DNA from: Adiantum capillus-veneris
Lineage: Eukaryota; Streptophyta; Polypodiopsida; Polypodiales; Pteridaceae
DNA: 64,000 nt
Assembly (NCBI GenBank): GCA_014529385.2
Contig: CM043942.1
Coordinates: 51,032,774-51,096,773, forward strand
Direction: 5' to 3'
Numbering within the stretch: the stretch's first letter is position 1; every line of letters starts with the position of its first letter. Shown here piece by piece: positions 1 through 13,044 of this stretch. Under the pieces are notes generated by a model. The model searched no databases and was not told where the DNA came from. It worked only from the letters and a program-made list of their open reading frames with translations. The translations under genes and the position numbers were made by a program.

Positions 1-772
<772 letters not shown>

Positions 773-1007
773 ACCTAGATGATGATGAATTTGAGAGAAC
801 TAGATCAAAAAATTGGATCTACAAGAATTAAAAAATTGGATCTACAAAAATTGGAGCTACATGCACAAATTAAAAAACCAAAAACTACAAGAAAAGCCTC
901 TCCTAAAGATAGTAAAATTTTCCATGGTAAGCTAAATGGAGAGAGAATGACAAGAGCTTTGAAAGGTAGGCCTTTCCACCAAAACCACACTTTGCAATCC
1001 ATATATA

Positions 1008-1043
<36 letters not shown>

Positions 1044-1579
1044 TATATACACGTGAAGAGTAAGACTGTATGAATGAAAAGCCTTTTGACAATGAAAAGT
1101 AAAAAAACTTACTTCGTTTTTTTTTTTTTACAAAAAGACTTTCTACTCTACTAGGATAAATCATAAAAAAAGATAAGTTTGAGGAGGTTTTTTCTACTCA
1201 ATGCAAATATGGCTTTTAAAGATATATTTGAATTTTTTTTCAAGGGAATGTTTTAAATACCAATATTGATATTATTTTTACAAATTGTCTAATTAATATT
1301 TTTAAAATTTTAAAAATTACTCTAAAGAGGTACTCCTCTACTCTTTCTTAAAGTTCTTGAAAAATTGACACCTCCATGTGTCACGAGCACCCTCGTCCCC
1401 TCCCCCACAGAGTTGTTGATTGTTGCGATGAGTGTGTATACGCACGCGTACACAAAGAGAGACTAAGAAAACCTGGAGGGTTGAGTATGTTTCTACAAAT
1501 AGAGGGGGATTGGTTTGCTTATGGCAAAGTTAATCCATCCACATGCCAACTCTAAATGTAATTCAAGTTTTTCGCGGGG

Positions 1580-1627
<48 letters not shown>

Positions 1628-1765
1628 GGAGGTTTGTGAAAAGCCCATTATTAAATTCAACAAGAGTGCATTTGATTGTGTGAATCCTCTTCTAAGATCA
1701 TGGCTAGGCCGATGTCAAAGCATGGACATGTGTGTGTGTGTGTGTATGTATGTGACATGTTTGTG

Positions 1766-1798
<33 letters not shown>
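773..1798. other. AT-rich non-coding stretch with microsatellites
   Basis: No gene recognised. Contains (CA)n at about 1010-1036, (GA)n at about 1581-1624, (TG)n at about 1729-1744 and (TA)n at about 1768-1797. A 94-codon open frame at 779-1063 is lysine-rich, ends in translated CA repeat and has no recognisable domain. Confidence 0.6.
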
Positions 1799-1801
<3 letters not shown>

Positions 1802-1980
1802 CCACCTTCGAAGAAGGTGAGGGAGCAGAGTGCCACAATTGCTTCTTCTCAACCACATCAATGCACGGGTCACATACTAATGTATATATGTACATGCTGC
1901 CACCGTTAGGGGAAGGTGGGGGAGGAGAGTGCCATGATTGCTTCTTCTTAGCCGCAGCAACGTGCGGGTCACATAATAGT
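1799..1980. repeat. Diverged tandem duplication, 98-bp period
   Basis: The segment beginning GCCACC at 1801 is repeated beginning GCCACC at 1899. Both copies read on through GAGAGTGCCA/GCAGAGTGCCA, ATTGCTTCTTCT and CGGGTCACATA. Divergence is substantial, so this is older than the 77-bp tandem at 504. Function unknown. Confidence 0.75.
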
Positions 1981-2004
1981 ATTATTTAAAGGGGAATAAT
2001 GAAT

Positions 2005-2053
2005 GTGTAGCTTGGTGTTTAAGTATTGGACTCGTTCTACAAGGTTAAAATCA
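2005..2053 (+). repeat. Possible tRNA-derived SINE head (degenerate)
   Basis: GTGTAGCTTGGTGTTTAAG at 2005-2023 resembles the A box region of a tRNA-derived SINE (TRGCNNAGYGG-like), and GGTTAAAATCA at 2043-2053 sits where a B box (GGTTCGANTCC) would be, but is degenerate. No tail or target duplication was found. It could be chance; treat as a weak call. Confidence 0.25.
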
Positions 2054-3231
2054 TGACTACATAAAACATAGTGTGTGTGTGTGCGCGACAGTGTGTGCGT
2101 GTTTTGTATGATTTATTATCCGTCCCTTACGCACCCACCCCCATTTTGGGCGCGCCCTTGCTCGGCCAAAAGCATGCTACTGCTCACTATTCAGCATGAT
2201 CTACAGATTGCATAGTTTGGACTCGAATCTATGGCACAATTGAGAGGACTAGTGCAACCCTAATGGTATGAGCGGTGTCAAAGAAGGCCACTAGCAATGT
2301 GCCTCATATTACATATTGAGTACTGGGTCCAAATTGCATCCATTAATTAATTTCCTATGAAGATTCCTTTCCACTCCTTAACTTTTAAAACAGACCACTC
2401 AAATATAGTCGGTTCCCGCGGTCTTGCAACTAGCCAATCCATTCCTGCAGTTCCGCGGTCCCTCCGGCTTGCCTTTTGTCGAGCGTAAGCTCTCTCCCCC
2501 CTCCAAGCATCTAGGCTGCCCAAACCAGACAGACAAAACCTGTGCACTCAACTCAGAGACAGAGAGCGTCCCCTCCAGATGAGTCGCACACCACCATTCT
2601 ACTCCATGGAGTCGACGTGTGTCATGCACGCTGATTGCAGCTTTGATAAGAAATTGCAAGCTATCGATGAGATCGCAAGCACGAGAACTCATAATTAAAC
2701 AAAACAGAGAGAAACATATTTAATGAAAGCTCTCTCGAAGTGCAACTGCCTTCCTCTCTCTATCTCCTGCATGTGTGTCTCGATTTCCCTTCAGCACACT
2801 AGTATGGGTGTTGAGCTCTATGCTCCAAGCCTTTCTCCCATAGGCTTCTACTCCCGCTCCGCAATCGTCCCTACACAGAGAGCACGGATCCTAGCCTTCA
2901 ATCCAGCTATCACAACTCGAAATTGCAACATAGCAAGGGAAAGCAAGCATAGACCATCCAAAAATATCCTTCCCTTTGTCTTCCCCTCGTCACCATAGAT
3001 GGCATCACTCCTATAGTCTCTCGCTTTCTCCTTCATGCGTGGTTTCCTCCATTTTCTCCTCCAACATCACACGAGCATCTGTACAGATTCACGCTAATCT
3101 GACACATACTGCTGGTAGCCATCGCCATCCGGCCAACATGTTCCAAGCTCTAGGCCAAAACCTCGACTCCAACCAAGAGAGAATCACCATCCCTTTCGCT
3201 TCTCGCCTCCAAACAATTGGGTTTCGTGTTG

Positions 3232-3306
<75 letters not shown>

Positions 3307-3934
3307 CGAATGCGCGGCTTGTTTCCCTTTCCATCTCTCATGTGCCGCCTGTCAGAGCGCCCATCGCCCTCGTCGCCGTTGCTCGTGACACCTACCAGGG
3401 AAACGAAGGAAATGAAAGGCAAAAGCAAAGGAAGAGCAAATTCCGTTAAGCCTAGTATGGATCCCTTGGGATACCCCCTAATCAACCCCAAAAACTAAAT
3501 TGTAAGGACATACTGATTTCCTTCTAAGATTCCTTGAACACCTTAACTTTTAAAACTAGGCGTTCAATTGGAGGTGATGCACGCGCTCCCTTCTGTATGC
3601 CTGTTTTCCCCTTGCCTGCCCCGCCGTGCCCTGTGGTCTTGTGACAGTCAAACCACTCCTACTGCATCAGAGACAATCAACCCCAACATCTCACTGGCCT
3701 TGTTGGGTGCATGAAAACCTGCAACAAAGAAACAGACACACAGTACCATCGTACTCCTCCCTGCAACCTCGTCCTCGTGCTGATACTCCTCCGTGTCCAG
3801 CCTGCCCTCTGTCAAGTGTAAGCTCTCGCCCCCTCGTCGTCCTCGTCCTCCTGCCCATCCTCTTGCTCCACACTCCCCTTGACTTGTGTTCCATCGTGAG
3901 TGTCCCATCGTGGCAGTGGAAGCCATGGTCTGTT

Positions 3935-3983
<49 letters not shown>

Positions 3984-4917
3984 CCTCCATGTGTCCACCC
4001 ATATCAGAGAGAAAAGAGAGACACACGGCTAGCTATGCGTGCCAGCTACCCTCTCAATCTGATCAGTCTGACTTGAAATCGACGTTGAACTCATCGCGAT
4101 GGAATTAACATGCCAGATAGGCGAGCTAGAGACCATGAAGAGCAGAGAGGGAGACAGAAACTCCACACTCGCATCTGTGGCTTCTGGGTCCTGCACACGG
4201 GCATGAGAGAGACGTGAAGGCAGGATCGCTTGCACGATTCCACTGCTCCTCATCCCTCCAGCGAGTCATCTGGAGTAAGGCAAAATTTTCATGCCGTGGT
4301 CGCTATGCTATGCAGTAAAAGAGAATCTAAGGTTGCCTCGCATTGCTCATTGCCACCCCGATGCACCGCAGTCCACCATCTGGGCCCTGAAGGCGTTCCC
4401 TTCATGACAGTTATGGCCTGCCACCTGGTCTCTGCATCGTGCATCGCCCTGTCACGTGGCTCCCTTTCATTGACTCAAAGCTCACACTTGCTTTCACCAT
4501 TTTATTTTGCTTCGAAAGGGTATCTTGTTAAGATACCTATTAATAAGACCCGTTTACAAAATCGGGGCCACATACTAGGAGAGAAGTTCCATAGAAAAGT
4601 TTAAATTGATGGGGATTGAAAAGTTTAAATTGATGGGGATTCTTGGCAAAATTAAACTTAGAGAATATGGAGCGAGGCAATCTCATCATAGACACCGTTC
4701 ACATGGGCATGGAAGAATCATGGGCTGACCTTACCCATAAGTGAAGATCTAAATCGGTAAACAAAGAAAGGTGTGTAAGTTTGTGTGTGCACACGGCACC
4801 CAACTTGAAGTGGGGGAGATGGACAAAAAATCTAGTGTTTAAAATTGTTTTTTAATAAATTACCTCGTGACTTTTTTATGAAACTCTTTGGATGACATTT
4901 TGGTACTCCTTGCGAGG
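2054..4917. other. Unrecognised non-coding DNA with GA and CA tracts
   Basis: No gene recognised. Long (GA)n at about 3234-3303 and (CA)n at about 3938-3979 produce spurious open frames on both strands. Two short stretches resemble each other: 2350-2410 and 3518-3575 (both contain AAGATTCCTT and CTTAACTTTTAAAAC), followed in both by a GTAAGCTCTC..CCCC motif near 2487 and 3819. This suggests an old, partly lost duplication of about 1.2-1.3 kb. An imperfect 24-bp repeat (AAAAGTTTAAATTGATGGGG) occurs at about 4595-4640. Confidence 0.5.
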
Positions 4918-5785
4918 TGTGAAAATCATTATGAGAGAATGTGTTTGCATATTGCACATGCTCGAAATAAACCTGAAATTTACTGTCAAATTAAACATTT
5001 GAAGGTTAGACGACCTCTTAAATGGTGGAAAATTAAATCTAAAAACCTTAAGATATACTCCGTATGACTCTTATTTGTAGGTTTTTCAAGTTTTGAAAAA
5101 CAACGGTGTGCATTTGCTCACATGCACGCATCAAAACGAGCAAAGACCTATAAGAGACGACCTCTGAAATTGTGGAAAAATAAATCTAAAAACGTTCAAA
5201 AAAATCAAAATGACTCTTATTGTCGTGTTTTCCAAGTTTTGTTAAAACGGTGGGTGTGCGTGCACGCGCTTGCCTCATGGGCTGTGAATCAAAGAAGGCA
5301 TTGGGCGAGCAAGATAAAAAAGAACAAAGACCTATAAGTTAAAGACGGCGTGTGACTCTGCTACTCTTAAGCCAATAGAAGGCTTAGCATTTCTTCAACC
5401 GGTAGTGACATGAGAGAGAGAGAGGGGGGGGGAGGGGGGGCAAAACCAAAAATAATGGTATGACAATGACTCCATAAACATTTCAATAAAAGAACCACTT
5501 GTTTGCTATCTGACAATCTGGCATGAATGGGTCTTCTCTCTACCCGAATCTTAGTTGATTGCCATGATCACAACTACCTACAGTTGTAACCAAGCAATAT
5601 AAGCATTTCAAACAGTTGAAACGTTGTCCAATCTTTGATAAATATGTGGAAACAATGCACCAACATTTTTTGCAGATCTCATATATGCACTTTGATTGAA
5701 GATATACCTTGCTACTCAAGAAAAAGGTTTGAAATGGAAGGTGCCTCCTCCGCACACTTACTCACACCCGCAGGAAAACTTTTGG
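4918..5785. repeat. Host segment duplicated at 40152-41120
   Basis: From TGTGAAAATCATTATGAGAG onwards this segment matches 40152 onwards with small indels and substitutions. Both copies hold an internal tandem duplication of about 150 bp (units near 5010 and 5155; near 40265 and 40415) marked by GACTCTTATT and TTTCCAAGTTTT. The match runs through a non-coding part and ends inside the C-terminal codons of the PPR pseudogene, where the LTR of element A starts. An 80-90 bp piece present at about 40992-41085 is missing here. Confidence 0.85.
5736..5785 (-). pseudogene. C-terminal stub of a PPR-like gene, cut by an LTR
   Basis: Read on the minus strand, this piece encodes the equivalent of the tail seen intact at 41087-41130 (…KSF-AGVSK-EEAP). 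It ends abruptly at 5785, where the TG of the element A LTR begins, whereas the copy at 41120 continues into more coding sequence. It therefore marks where element A cut a duplicate of the PPR pseudogene. It is too short to be anything functional. Confidence 0.7.
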
Positions 5786-6965
5786 TGTAGCATTTAATTG
5801 TGTGTAGCAGAAAATAGCATGAACATAGTGAGCATTTCATTAGAATAGATTACTAATGAGAATAACAAGAGGGCTAGGGTGGAGAGAGCAACAAAAAGCA
5901 TAACACCTTGTTAGATAGCATGAACAATACTTCAAAGAATAGAGAAATTAAGCTATGACAACAATTGAGGACCGATTTACATGGAGCCGGTCCTCCCTCC
6001 AAAAGGCTTTGTATTATGGTTTCTCCCATCAAGAGAGACATTTTACAATACAATTCTTTGTGTTCCTTCAATACTATCTAGTGCAATGAAGATGGAAACT
6101 TCATGCACCAAGAAAAACACTTATCAAACACAACATCAATTCCCTCACGGTCTCAGACCCAAGACCTCACACACTTCGAAGACGGTGAGAGCTAGCGGGT
6201 ATGAGAGTAGATTGAGAGGAAGAAGGAGTATTCTTACGAGAAAGATGTACATCTCCTCACATAATCACTCATATTAGCATAGCTTAGCTTAGTAATTAGC
6301 ATGGTAGACGAGATGAGCATGCATTGAAGCTTGGCTCTTGTTTGGATTTGCATCACAAAGCCAAGAGTTGTTGATGTTGGCCTCCCTTCTCACAAGCTTG
6401 GAGTAGGTGATAAGCTTTCCATTAAAGCTTGAGAAGAGAGAGAGAGAGAGAGAGAGTCTTCTTTGCTTCACACATGAGATTGTGTGAGTGTGTGTGTGAT
6501 AATGCCTTGCAAAAATCAGCCCCCTATCTCTCTTGGTCGACCCCCCTTGCTAATTACTCATGCTAGCATCCTATTGGACCTCCCCAGGCTTAGCCAATGA
6601 CAATTAAGCAGCATAAGTGATAGCCTTCTGACATGTTTCCCCCTTTTGTGAGAGCTTTAGGTAATTATTTAATCCAACTAAACTCTCATTGGACCCCTTT
6701 GCCTCCTGGCCAATAGGAATCAGGCAAGCCATTGGGCTGTTGAATGCTCATTGGACCCCTTGGGAGACTGTCCAATAGTCTTCTAGAGAGCTTAATTCCC
6801 ATTGGTTATTTTATTGAGTGTTTTTAAATTGATTAAACTAGATTTACTCTAGCCTAATTCTCATTGGTCCACCTCCAAGGCCATCCAATAGGATTTGAGT
6901 ACACCTGTGGGCATCTGGGCTAGGGAGCTGACATGTGTCCCTCATTCCCTTTGTGTAAAGGGAGC

Positions 6966-7007
<42 letters not shown>

Positions 7008-7384
7008 CTTCTCTCTCATCCCCTACTTGCAAGGCTCGCCCCCTCCTATGTAGGGATGGATGAAGACTTTTGGGGCACACACAAAGCATCCAATTTCCCT
7101 AATGTTTGACATTTGGACACAACCTTTGGTTTTTGGAACCTTAGCATTTTGGAAGTCTTAATGGGCTGAACCTTAGGGTCTTTTAAGCCCATTGTTGCAC
7201 ATAGCTCTTTTGCAGATGGCCCCCCTTTTGGATCCCTATTTTCCCTCGTTTGGATCCCTACTGTGGCCGGTCTGCTAACTTAACCAATATTCTAGCTTTT
7301 TCTCCCTTGGCACTTTCCCATATTAAATGATCAGTTTAACATGAGAAAATCATTTAGGAGAATTAGAACTTGATTAGTATGACA
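5786..7384 (-). repeat. 3' LTR of element A
   Basis: About 1.6 kb, TG...CA, matching 36530-38164 over its whole length with scattered substitutions and a differing (GT)n tract (6967-7005 here). Contains several short CCAAT-like repeats around 6540-6900 (CATTGGACC, CCAATAGG) that occur again and again in both LTRs. The left edge lies inside a PPR gene remnant; the right edge is followed by a purine tract on the minus strand. Confidence 0.9.
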
Positions 7385-7399
7385 TTACCTCTCTCTTGA
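7385..7399 (-). other. Polypurine tract of element A
   Basis: On the minus strand the bases just before the 3' LTR read CAAGAGAGAGGTAA, the position and purine-rich composition expected of the plus-strand primer of an LTR retrotransposon. Confidence 0.65.
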
Positions 7400-7639
7400 A
7401 ATCATAGTCATCCTCGACTATGGTGTAGAGAAGATAAAGCATATTCATGAGTCATTTTTCTTAGCGGGTAGAGGATCCCTATGTTACCCTACCACATCCT
7501 TCCAGAATGGATGACTAGTCCATTTGGCACTTGAGAGCCTAAGCTTCCGCAAGCATGTCTGCACATTAGTCCTATCAGTCTTCCATAGTAGAGTGACAAG
7601 CTCTACTTGGTGTTCGGGAGACGTCGTCTCCACAAACTT

Positions 7640-9044
7640 GATCTAAGCATGCATACTACTTCATTTTTGTGCACAATAAAGAAAAAGAGAGTCTTATAAG
7701 ACAAAAACTTTGTTCATTTTTAACATTTGTACATTTGCTTAATCTTGGGAAGATATTGTAAGCATTGACAAGGTTTAGGTTATCCTTTAATTGTATGCCT
7801 TGCATCCATCTAGCATCTTCAAAAGGATAATTCTTAAACTTAATAAGATATCGTCGGATAGTCTTGCCGCTTCTTAATACCTTGTCTTCATGTCGGAGAA
7901 TGGACTCGGGCTGCAGCACCTCTTCTTGGTCCTCGATCTCCGTGGGTCTTCAGTAGTTGGTTCTTGAGGTGGCTCTCCTTTGTAAGGCTTTAATAGGCTC
8001 ACATGGAAATAATTGTGTATGAGACAGTGATTGGGAAACTTGAGTTGATAGGCCATCTCATTGATTGGCCTAAGAATCTTTTTGCTAGTTTAGCATAGTA
8101 CTTTTGGTGTCCCATAGGATTCTTGCCCGCCGTGTGCCTTAGTCGAGCCTTGGGAAATTTTAATAAGACCCAATCATTTTCATTAAAGTCTTGGGCTCTT
8201 CTGTGCTTGTCAGCAGCAGTAGCCTTTTGCCTTTGCTGTGAGATAGAGATAGCATCCTTAATCTTTTGAAAAGATTCTTGTAGGTCTCGGCTATACTCAT
8301 CTGCAGCGAAGATCTTTCCATGACCTTAAGTATCAAGGGACTTTTTGATCTTCCCTCAATTACCTCAAAAGGTGCTTTTCCAATGGAAGTATGTACAGTG
8401 TTATTGTAAGCATACTCCACTAAGGGTAAGTACTTCTCCCATTGGTATCTTTGATCTACTTCCGTTACATAGGCTTTTAGTAGATCAAGAATTGTTAGGT
8501 TAGCTATTTCACTTTGGCCATCCGTTTGTGGATGATAGGCCGAAGAGAAGTCTAGCGTTGTCCCTAAATTCTCAAAGAGACCCTTCCAAAAATTACTGGT
8601 CATTCTAGGATCTCTATCTAACACTATGGACATTGGCAAGCCATGGTACTTGAAAATTTGTGAAATAATGAGAGTTGCCATTTGATGGGCTTTGATAGTC
8701 TTTTTGACATGTATAAAATGAGCTTGTTTACTAAACCTGTCTACTATCGTCCATATTCCCGTATTTCCATGGATAGACTTAAGCAATCTAAAGATAAAAT
8801 CCATGTATACGCTCTTCCATGGTGAATGAGGGAATGGCAAGGGTTGAAGCAATTGAGGTTGCTTCCCTCTATCAAATTTTGTCTTTTAGCATACCAAACA
8901 TTTAGAAGCATACTCTTGTATGTTTTCTTTCATGGTAGGCCAATAGAAATATGTTTCAATTCCTTTTAGGGTAGATTGAATCCCTCTATGTCCCGCTATC
9001 AAAGAGTTGGCGATCTTTCCAGGAAGGTACCGGGCCTCTAGCTG
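7640..9044 (-). pseudogene. Integrase and chromodomain of element A (broken)
   Basis: Minus strand. The integrase zinc-binding part (HRGIQ...C-L-V-C) lies at about 8980-8885 and ends with an in-frame stop (TGC-TAA) in place of the next residue. The catalytic core follows (8852-8160): VDRFSKQAHF, an aspartate in the DRDPRMTS motif, and HPQTDGQSE with the glutamate of the DDE triad. The GPY/F-like C-terminal part (FHVSLLKPY at about 7990) and a chromodomain (PESILRHEDK...RRYLIKFKNYP, 7915-7740) follow, separated by frameshifts near 8160-8056 and 7910. The chromodomain after integrase is the mark of chromoviruses, whose tail is thought to guide insertion into heterochromatin. Not functional as it stands. 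Confidence 0.85.
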
Positions 9045-10721
9045 TGAGGGTTTGTGGGGAGACTGTGAAGGCTTTCACTTAAGCAAGCTTAGTGTTTGTA
9101 GCAAATACATTGTGTGTAGCCATTGGAATCTTACATGCAGACACACACATATGCACAGGTGAAACCCTCAAAACAAAACAAAGATGAAAACCTCAAGGCT
9201 TTGATCATATCTAATCAAAGGTAAGATGAAAGGGTTCACTCATGCATTTATAGCAGCAAGTCGTTGTGCTCCAAATAGACTACGAATGGTTCTTTGAAAC
9301 TGTAACTTAGTGCTTACAAAGATGTAGATGTTTTGCCTAGTGATAGGAGTGAGCCGTGTGTACAAGTCTTCTTGGTTCATAGTAATATTAAGAAAGCAAG
9401 GCTCAACCCCTAGAGGAGAATAAATATGTGCACATCGAAATAATTAGAGTAGTCTAGTAGTGGCAGATAAGAGGACGTGGAGAAAGAAGAATTTCTCGCA
9501 GTCTTTCCGGCCCAAAGAGTAACACAATTCTCTGTTGGAAGTGGATTTTATGGCTAATACAAACATTAATCCTAATATTTTGCACAAAGTGAAAGGGTTG
9601 AAAGGTTACACCATTGGGATTATTCATCTAAGAAAGATTAGAAAGCAGTCAAACAACACAAAGACCCACACAAGCTTAAGCCAAAGAAGTGAAGCACACC
9701 TCAAGACTTTGTGGTCTTGTAGCCAACTTGATGAAGTAGAAGATGAGTAGTAGTACCCAACACCGTTTGAGAGCCACCAACAATGCCTCCTTATCGATGA
9801 AAGAAGGTTTCATAGAGTGTATGAGTACTACAAGTGAGGAGATAGAAGGCTGAGGCATGAAGTAGCAAGCTAAAGATGTGTTGGGCTGAAATTGAGAGAA
9901 AGTTTCACTCAAGGAGATGGCTAGGATGTTGGGTAATGGCTTGATACAGTGGCTTGATTGTGAGGATTGCTTGAGCACTTGATTGCCTGATGGTTTTCTT
10001 GATGCTCAAGTGAGGGACAAGAGGCTCTATTTATAGGTGAATTTTCCCTTTGAAGAACATATTTGCTTAGAAATATCCAAGGGATTTGTGTGACAAGTAT
10101 CTATCTTTTCAAAATATCTTGAAATTATCTTCAAAGTTTCTAGATCTTTCTCTTCAAGAAATATCTAGAGGTTCTTCTAGATCTTTCTCCAAATATCTTC
10201 TCCTTGCCGCCATATGTCAAGGGTTAAGCTTCCAAGAGTTGTTGAGCTATGGTGGGAACATGTGCATACAATATCTTCTTAAATAATTGAGAGAGAGCTT
10301 TGCATACATCATGGATGACATCAAACAAACTCGTAACCACTTTTCTAAGGGATTTTTCTAGGTCCATAGTCACTCCAAAGTGTACCTACTATGTGTAGAA
10401 TGACACCTCATGGGGTATACTATGACTAAGGCCACTTTTGGCCATGCTACACATGGCATATGCCACCTAGGATGCCTAGTAGATAGGAGGTATGTTTTAT
10501 AGGCTTATTTCATCATGGCTCCAAGAAGAGGTTCACAAAGAAGCCCGGAATCATAGGACAAAGCCCATTCCCAACAAGAGTGACACATCAGACTTCGACT
10601 AGCTTTTTCCATGCTAAATAGAAAATGCATATACTTATGCACACTTAAGGCATACACATAAAATCCACAATATTGTAGGGCTTAGCTTCCGTTCCCACTA
10701 TGCACGTGCCACAGCACGACA
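9045..10721 (-). repeat. 3' LTR of element B
   Basis: 1677 bp, ends TGAGGG...CGACA on the plus strand, matching 16656-18541. A likely TATA box on the minus strand (CTATAAATAG, plus-strand 10026-10035) is shared with the other LTR. This copy lacks the MITE and so shows the empty insertion site (ACTTAGTGCTTAC near 9308). Confidence 0.92.
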
Positions 10722-10736
10722 TCCACCCCCTCTAAA
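10722..10736 (-). other. Polypurine tract of element B
   Basis: Minus strand reads TTAGAGGGGGTGGA directly before the 3' LTR start TGTCGTGC. Position and composition fit a plus-strand primer. Confidence 0.65.
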
Positions 10737-12000
10737 CCTGCACATCCTCGGTATGTGCCACAGTCAATATTTGCAAGTTTGACTCTCTTGGAGTTTCTTT
10801 TTCATCATCTTCACTGGGTGATTCCAAAACTTCATTCTCAGTTACTTCATCAGCCGGATGACTATCCTCTCTTCTTTTGAATACCTTGATTCTCTTTCCT
10901 GCAATGGGTATCTTTATCTCTGTTCCATCCGATTCAGCCAAGGTGTAAGTGGCATTGTCATGTACATACTTGACTATATACGGTCCAAACCATCTTTTTG
11001 AAACCTTTTGCATGACAGTATGTTGGTTATCAAGACTATTGTCATACACTAAAACCCAATCTCCTTGCTTAATTACCTTCCTTCTTAGACTGTGTCGTCT
11101 ATCAAAGTAGTCCTTGCTTTTCAACCTGGCATTCTTCAATCTTTCTTTTGCAACCTCAATATCTTCAGGCCTTCTTTCTAGCTATCTTATACGTAAGCCA
11201 AGGAGATCTTCTCTGCTAAGCCCATCTTGCCAAGGTAGCACATTCCATGTGGGAATGGTCTCTTCAATGGGCATTACAGTCTTTTGACCATACATCAATT
11301 CTACAGGCATGTAGCCAGTTACTGAGCTGTGTGTCGTGTGATCAATCCATAGAGCATATGGTTATAGTTTTGGCCACTCACTAATTCTCCCTTCACAAGC
11401 TTTAGCCAAGGCTTTGATGATTGGCGGATGCCCTCTTTCACTTTTCCCATTGACTTCCGGATTGTGAGCGGTGGTAAGGGAAAGCTTGATTCATATCCTA
11501 GAAAATAATTCCTTGCTTCCTCAGCATCCAGCTCTCCTCTGTCTCCAGTTATCTTTCCCACACAACGATAGCGGCATATTACATCCTCAAGGAGAAATTT
11601 ACATACTGCCTCTGTAGTCTTTGTCCTTAAAGCTCGCCCTTCAACCTGATTAGTCAAGTCTTCTCTTGCAAGAACCAAGTACCTCATTTGCGAGACTCCT
11701 ATAGGCATGGTGACTAGATCCACAACCCATTTGTAATGCATGGCTAGTGGATAAGTAGGATGCAACCTATCACGATGTCGCACATTTGAATACATTTGAC
11801 ATGTTACACATGATTCCACAAAGAGGGATACATCCTTGTACATACCTTTCCACCAATATCTTTCCTTTAGCTTTGAAAAGGTTGCCCGCACACCACGGTG
11901 TCCAGCCCATAGGTTCTCATGAAACTCCTGCATGAGCTTTACTTGACTCTGTTTGTTACATACTACCCTTTGTGGTATAGCACCCCTCTATTTTGGATGT
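10732..12000 (-). pseudogene. Integrase of element B (broken)
   Basis: Minus strand. The zinc-binding region (H...AGHRGVR...CVTCQ) is at about 11925-11795. The core has VVDLVTMP (first Asp) at about 11730, GDRGELD (second Asp region) near 11545, and NPEVNGKSERG with the third acidic residue at about 11455-11420, but only after a frameshift near 11490. An in-frame stop is seen near 11360 and another near 11184. The C-terminal part (11139-10732, 135 codons) has a GPY-like RWFGPYIV motif and ends DVQV just before the LTR. I see no chromodomain, unlike element A. Confidence 0.8.
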
Positions 12001-12199
12001 TTCCATAAGTAACCATCCTGCAGAAAGTACCCATATTCTTTTCTGTGTATCCTCTTAAACTCATGCTCAAACCAATCACCCTGTTTTGTTAAAGTACTCA
12101 AATAATGACCATAAGCAATCAATCTCCTTCATACCCTTCTTCTAAAAACAACTCAAGTGCACTAGGTGTGCCAACATCATTATGCTCAACATGATTAAT

Positions 12200-13035
12200 G
12201 GAGTAGAACCTTGTGCCTACATCTTCACTATCATCTACCATGTCTTGGTCATCCTCATACCTTGCCCTTGATAGCATATCTGCTACGGATTGTCTTTTCT
12301 TGTAATATGCGTGAACTCAGGATTCAAGGACTTAATGTAGGCAATCCATCTTAGCATGGCAATTTCTCGTGTTGAGCAGCTTGTAATCATTCCAAGGAGT
12401 GGCAAAAAATCTGTTTCCACAACCACATATGCTCCAATCAAGTACTCCTTTTCACACTTTAGTGTTGTGACCATGCCCCACAACTCCCGTTTTACCTGTG
12501 GGTAGTTCCTTTGTTGAGTACTTAGAACCTTGGCTCCAAACCTTGCCACATACCTATGTCCCTCTTCGTCATCCTGCCCTATTGCCCATCCAATTCCTAT
12601 CAGACTCGTATCCACTGTCACTATTACTGGCTTTCCACACTCATAGTTTACCTTTCTTAAAGTCGGTGCTTGTTGTAGCAAATCCTTTAGCTTTCTTATA
12701 GCCCTTGCTTGTGCGTCTCCCCAATGAAACTTTTGATTTTTCCTTAACAACTGGTACAAAGGATCTGCTACATGTGCATAATGTGGAATCCATATAACAT
12801 AAAACACATATGCACCAAGAAATCTACAAACTTCACTCACAGATATGCATACCTCCTTCATCTTCTGGATTGCATCAATTTTTGCTGGACAAGGTCGTCT
12901 CCCATTGGGACCACACATGTGCCCAACAATCAACACCTCCTTCACTCCAAACATAGACTTTTGTCCTGAGAGGGTAAGGTTCACCTCTTCCGATCTGGAT
13001 AGGATCTTGTCACAATCATCTATGTGTTGTGCCAC
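12200..13035 (-). pseudogene. RT end and RNase H of element B
   Basis: Continues the RT frame after one stop codon (TGA at about 13045). Includes the RT thumb/connection (LSGQKSMFG, GHMCGPNGRRP, CRFLGA) and an RNase H domain: VTVDTSLIGIGW (first catalytic Asp) at about 12610, KRELWGMV (Glu) at about 12485, VETDFLPL (Asp) near 12415. The last part (ADMLSRARY, final Asp) is in another frame after a shift near 12290. These enzymes copy the RNA and remove it during reverse transcription. Confidence 0.8.
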
Positions 13036-13044
13036 AAAGTTGCA

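Noticed and set aside
2005-2053. A functional tRNA gene
   Set aside because: No cloverleaf can be completed and the B box is degenerate; kept only as a weak SINE-like call.
2723-2998. 91-codon frame as a small secreted protein
   Set aside because: No clear signal peptide or domain, and it overlaps antisense frames; composition fits random pyrimidine-rich DNA.
3150-3498. Long open frames of SLSLSL, ERERER or HTHTHT type (also at 213, 1515, 3626, 6844, 21113-21633, 37606)
   Set aside because: They are translations of dinucleotide repeats, open in several frames on both strands, with no domain.
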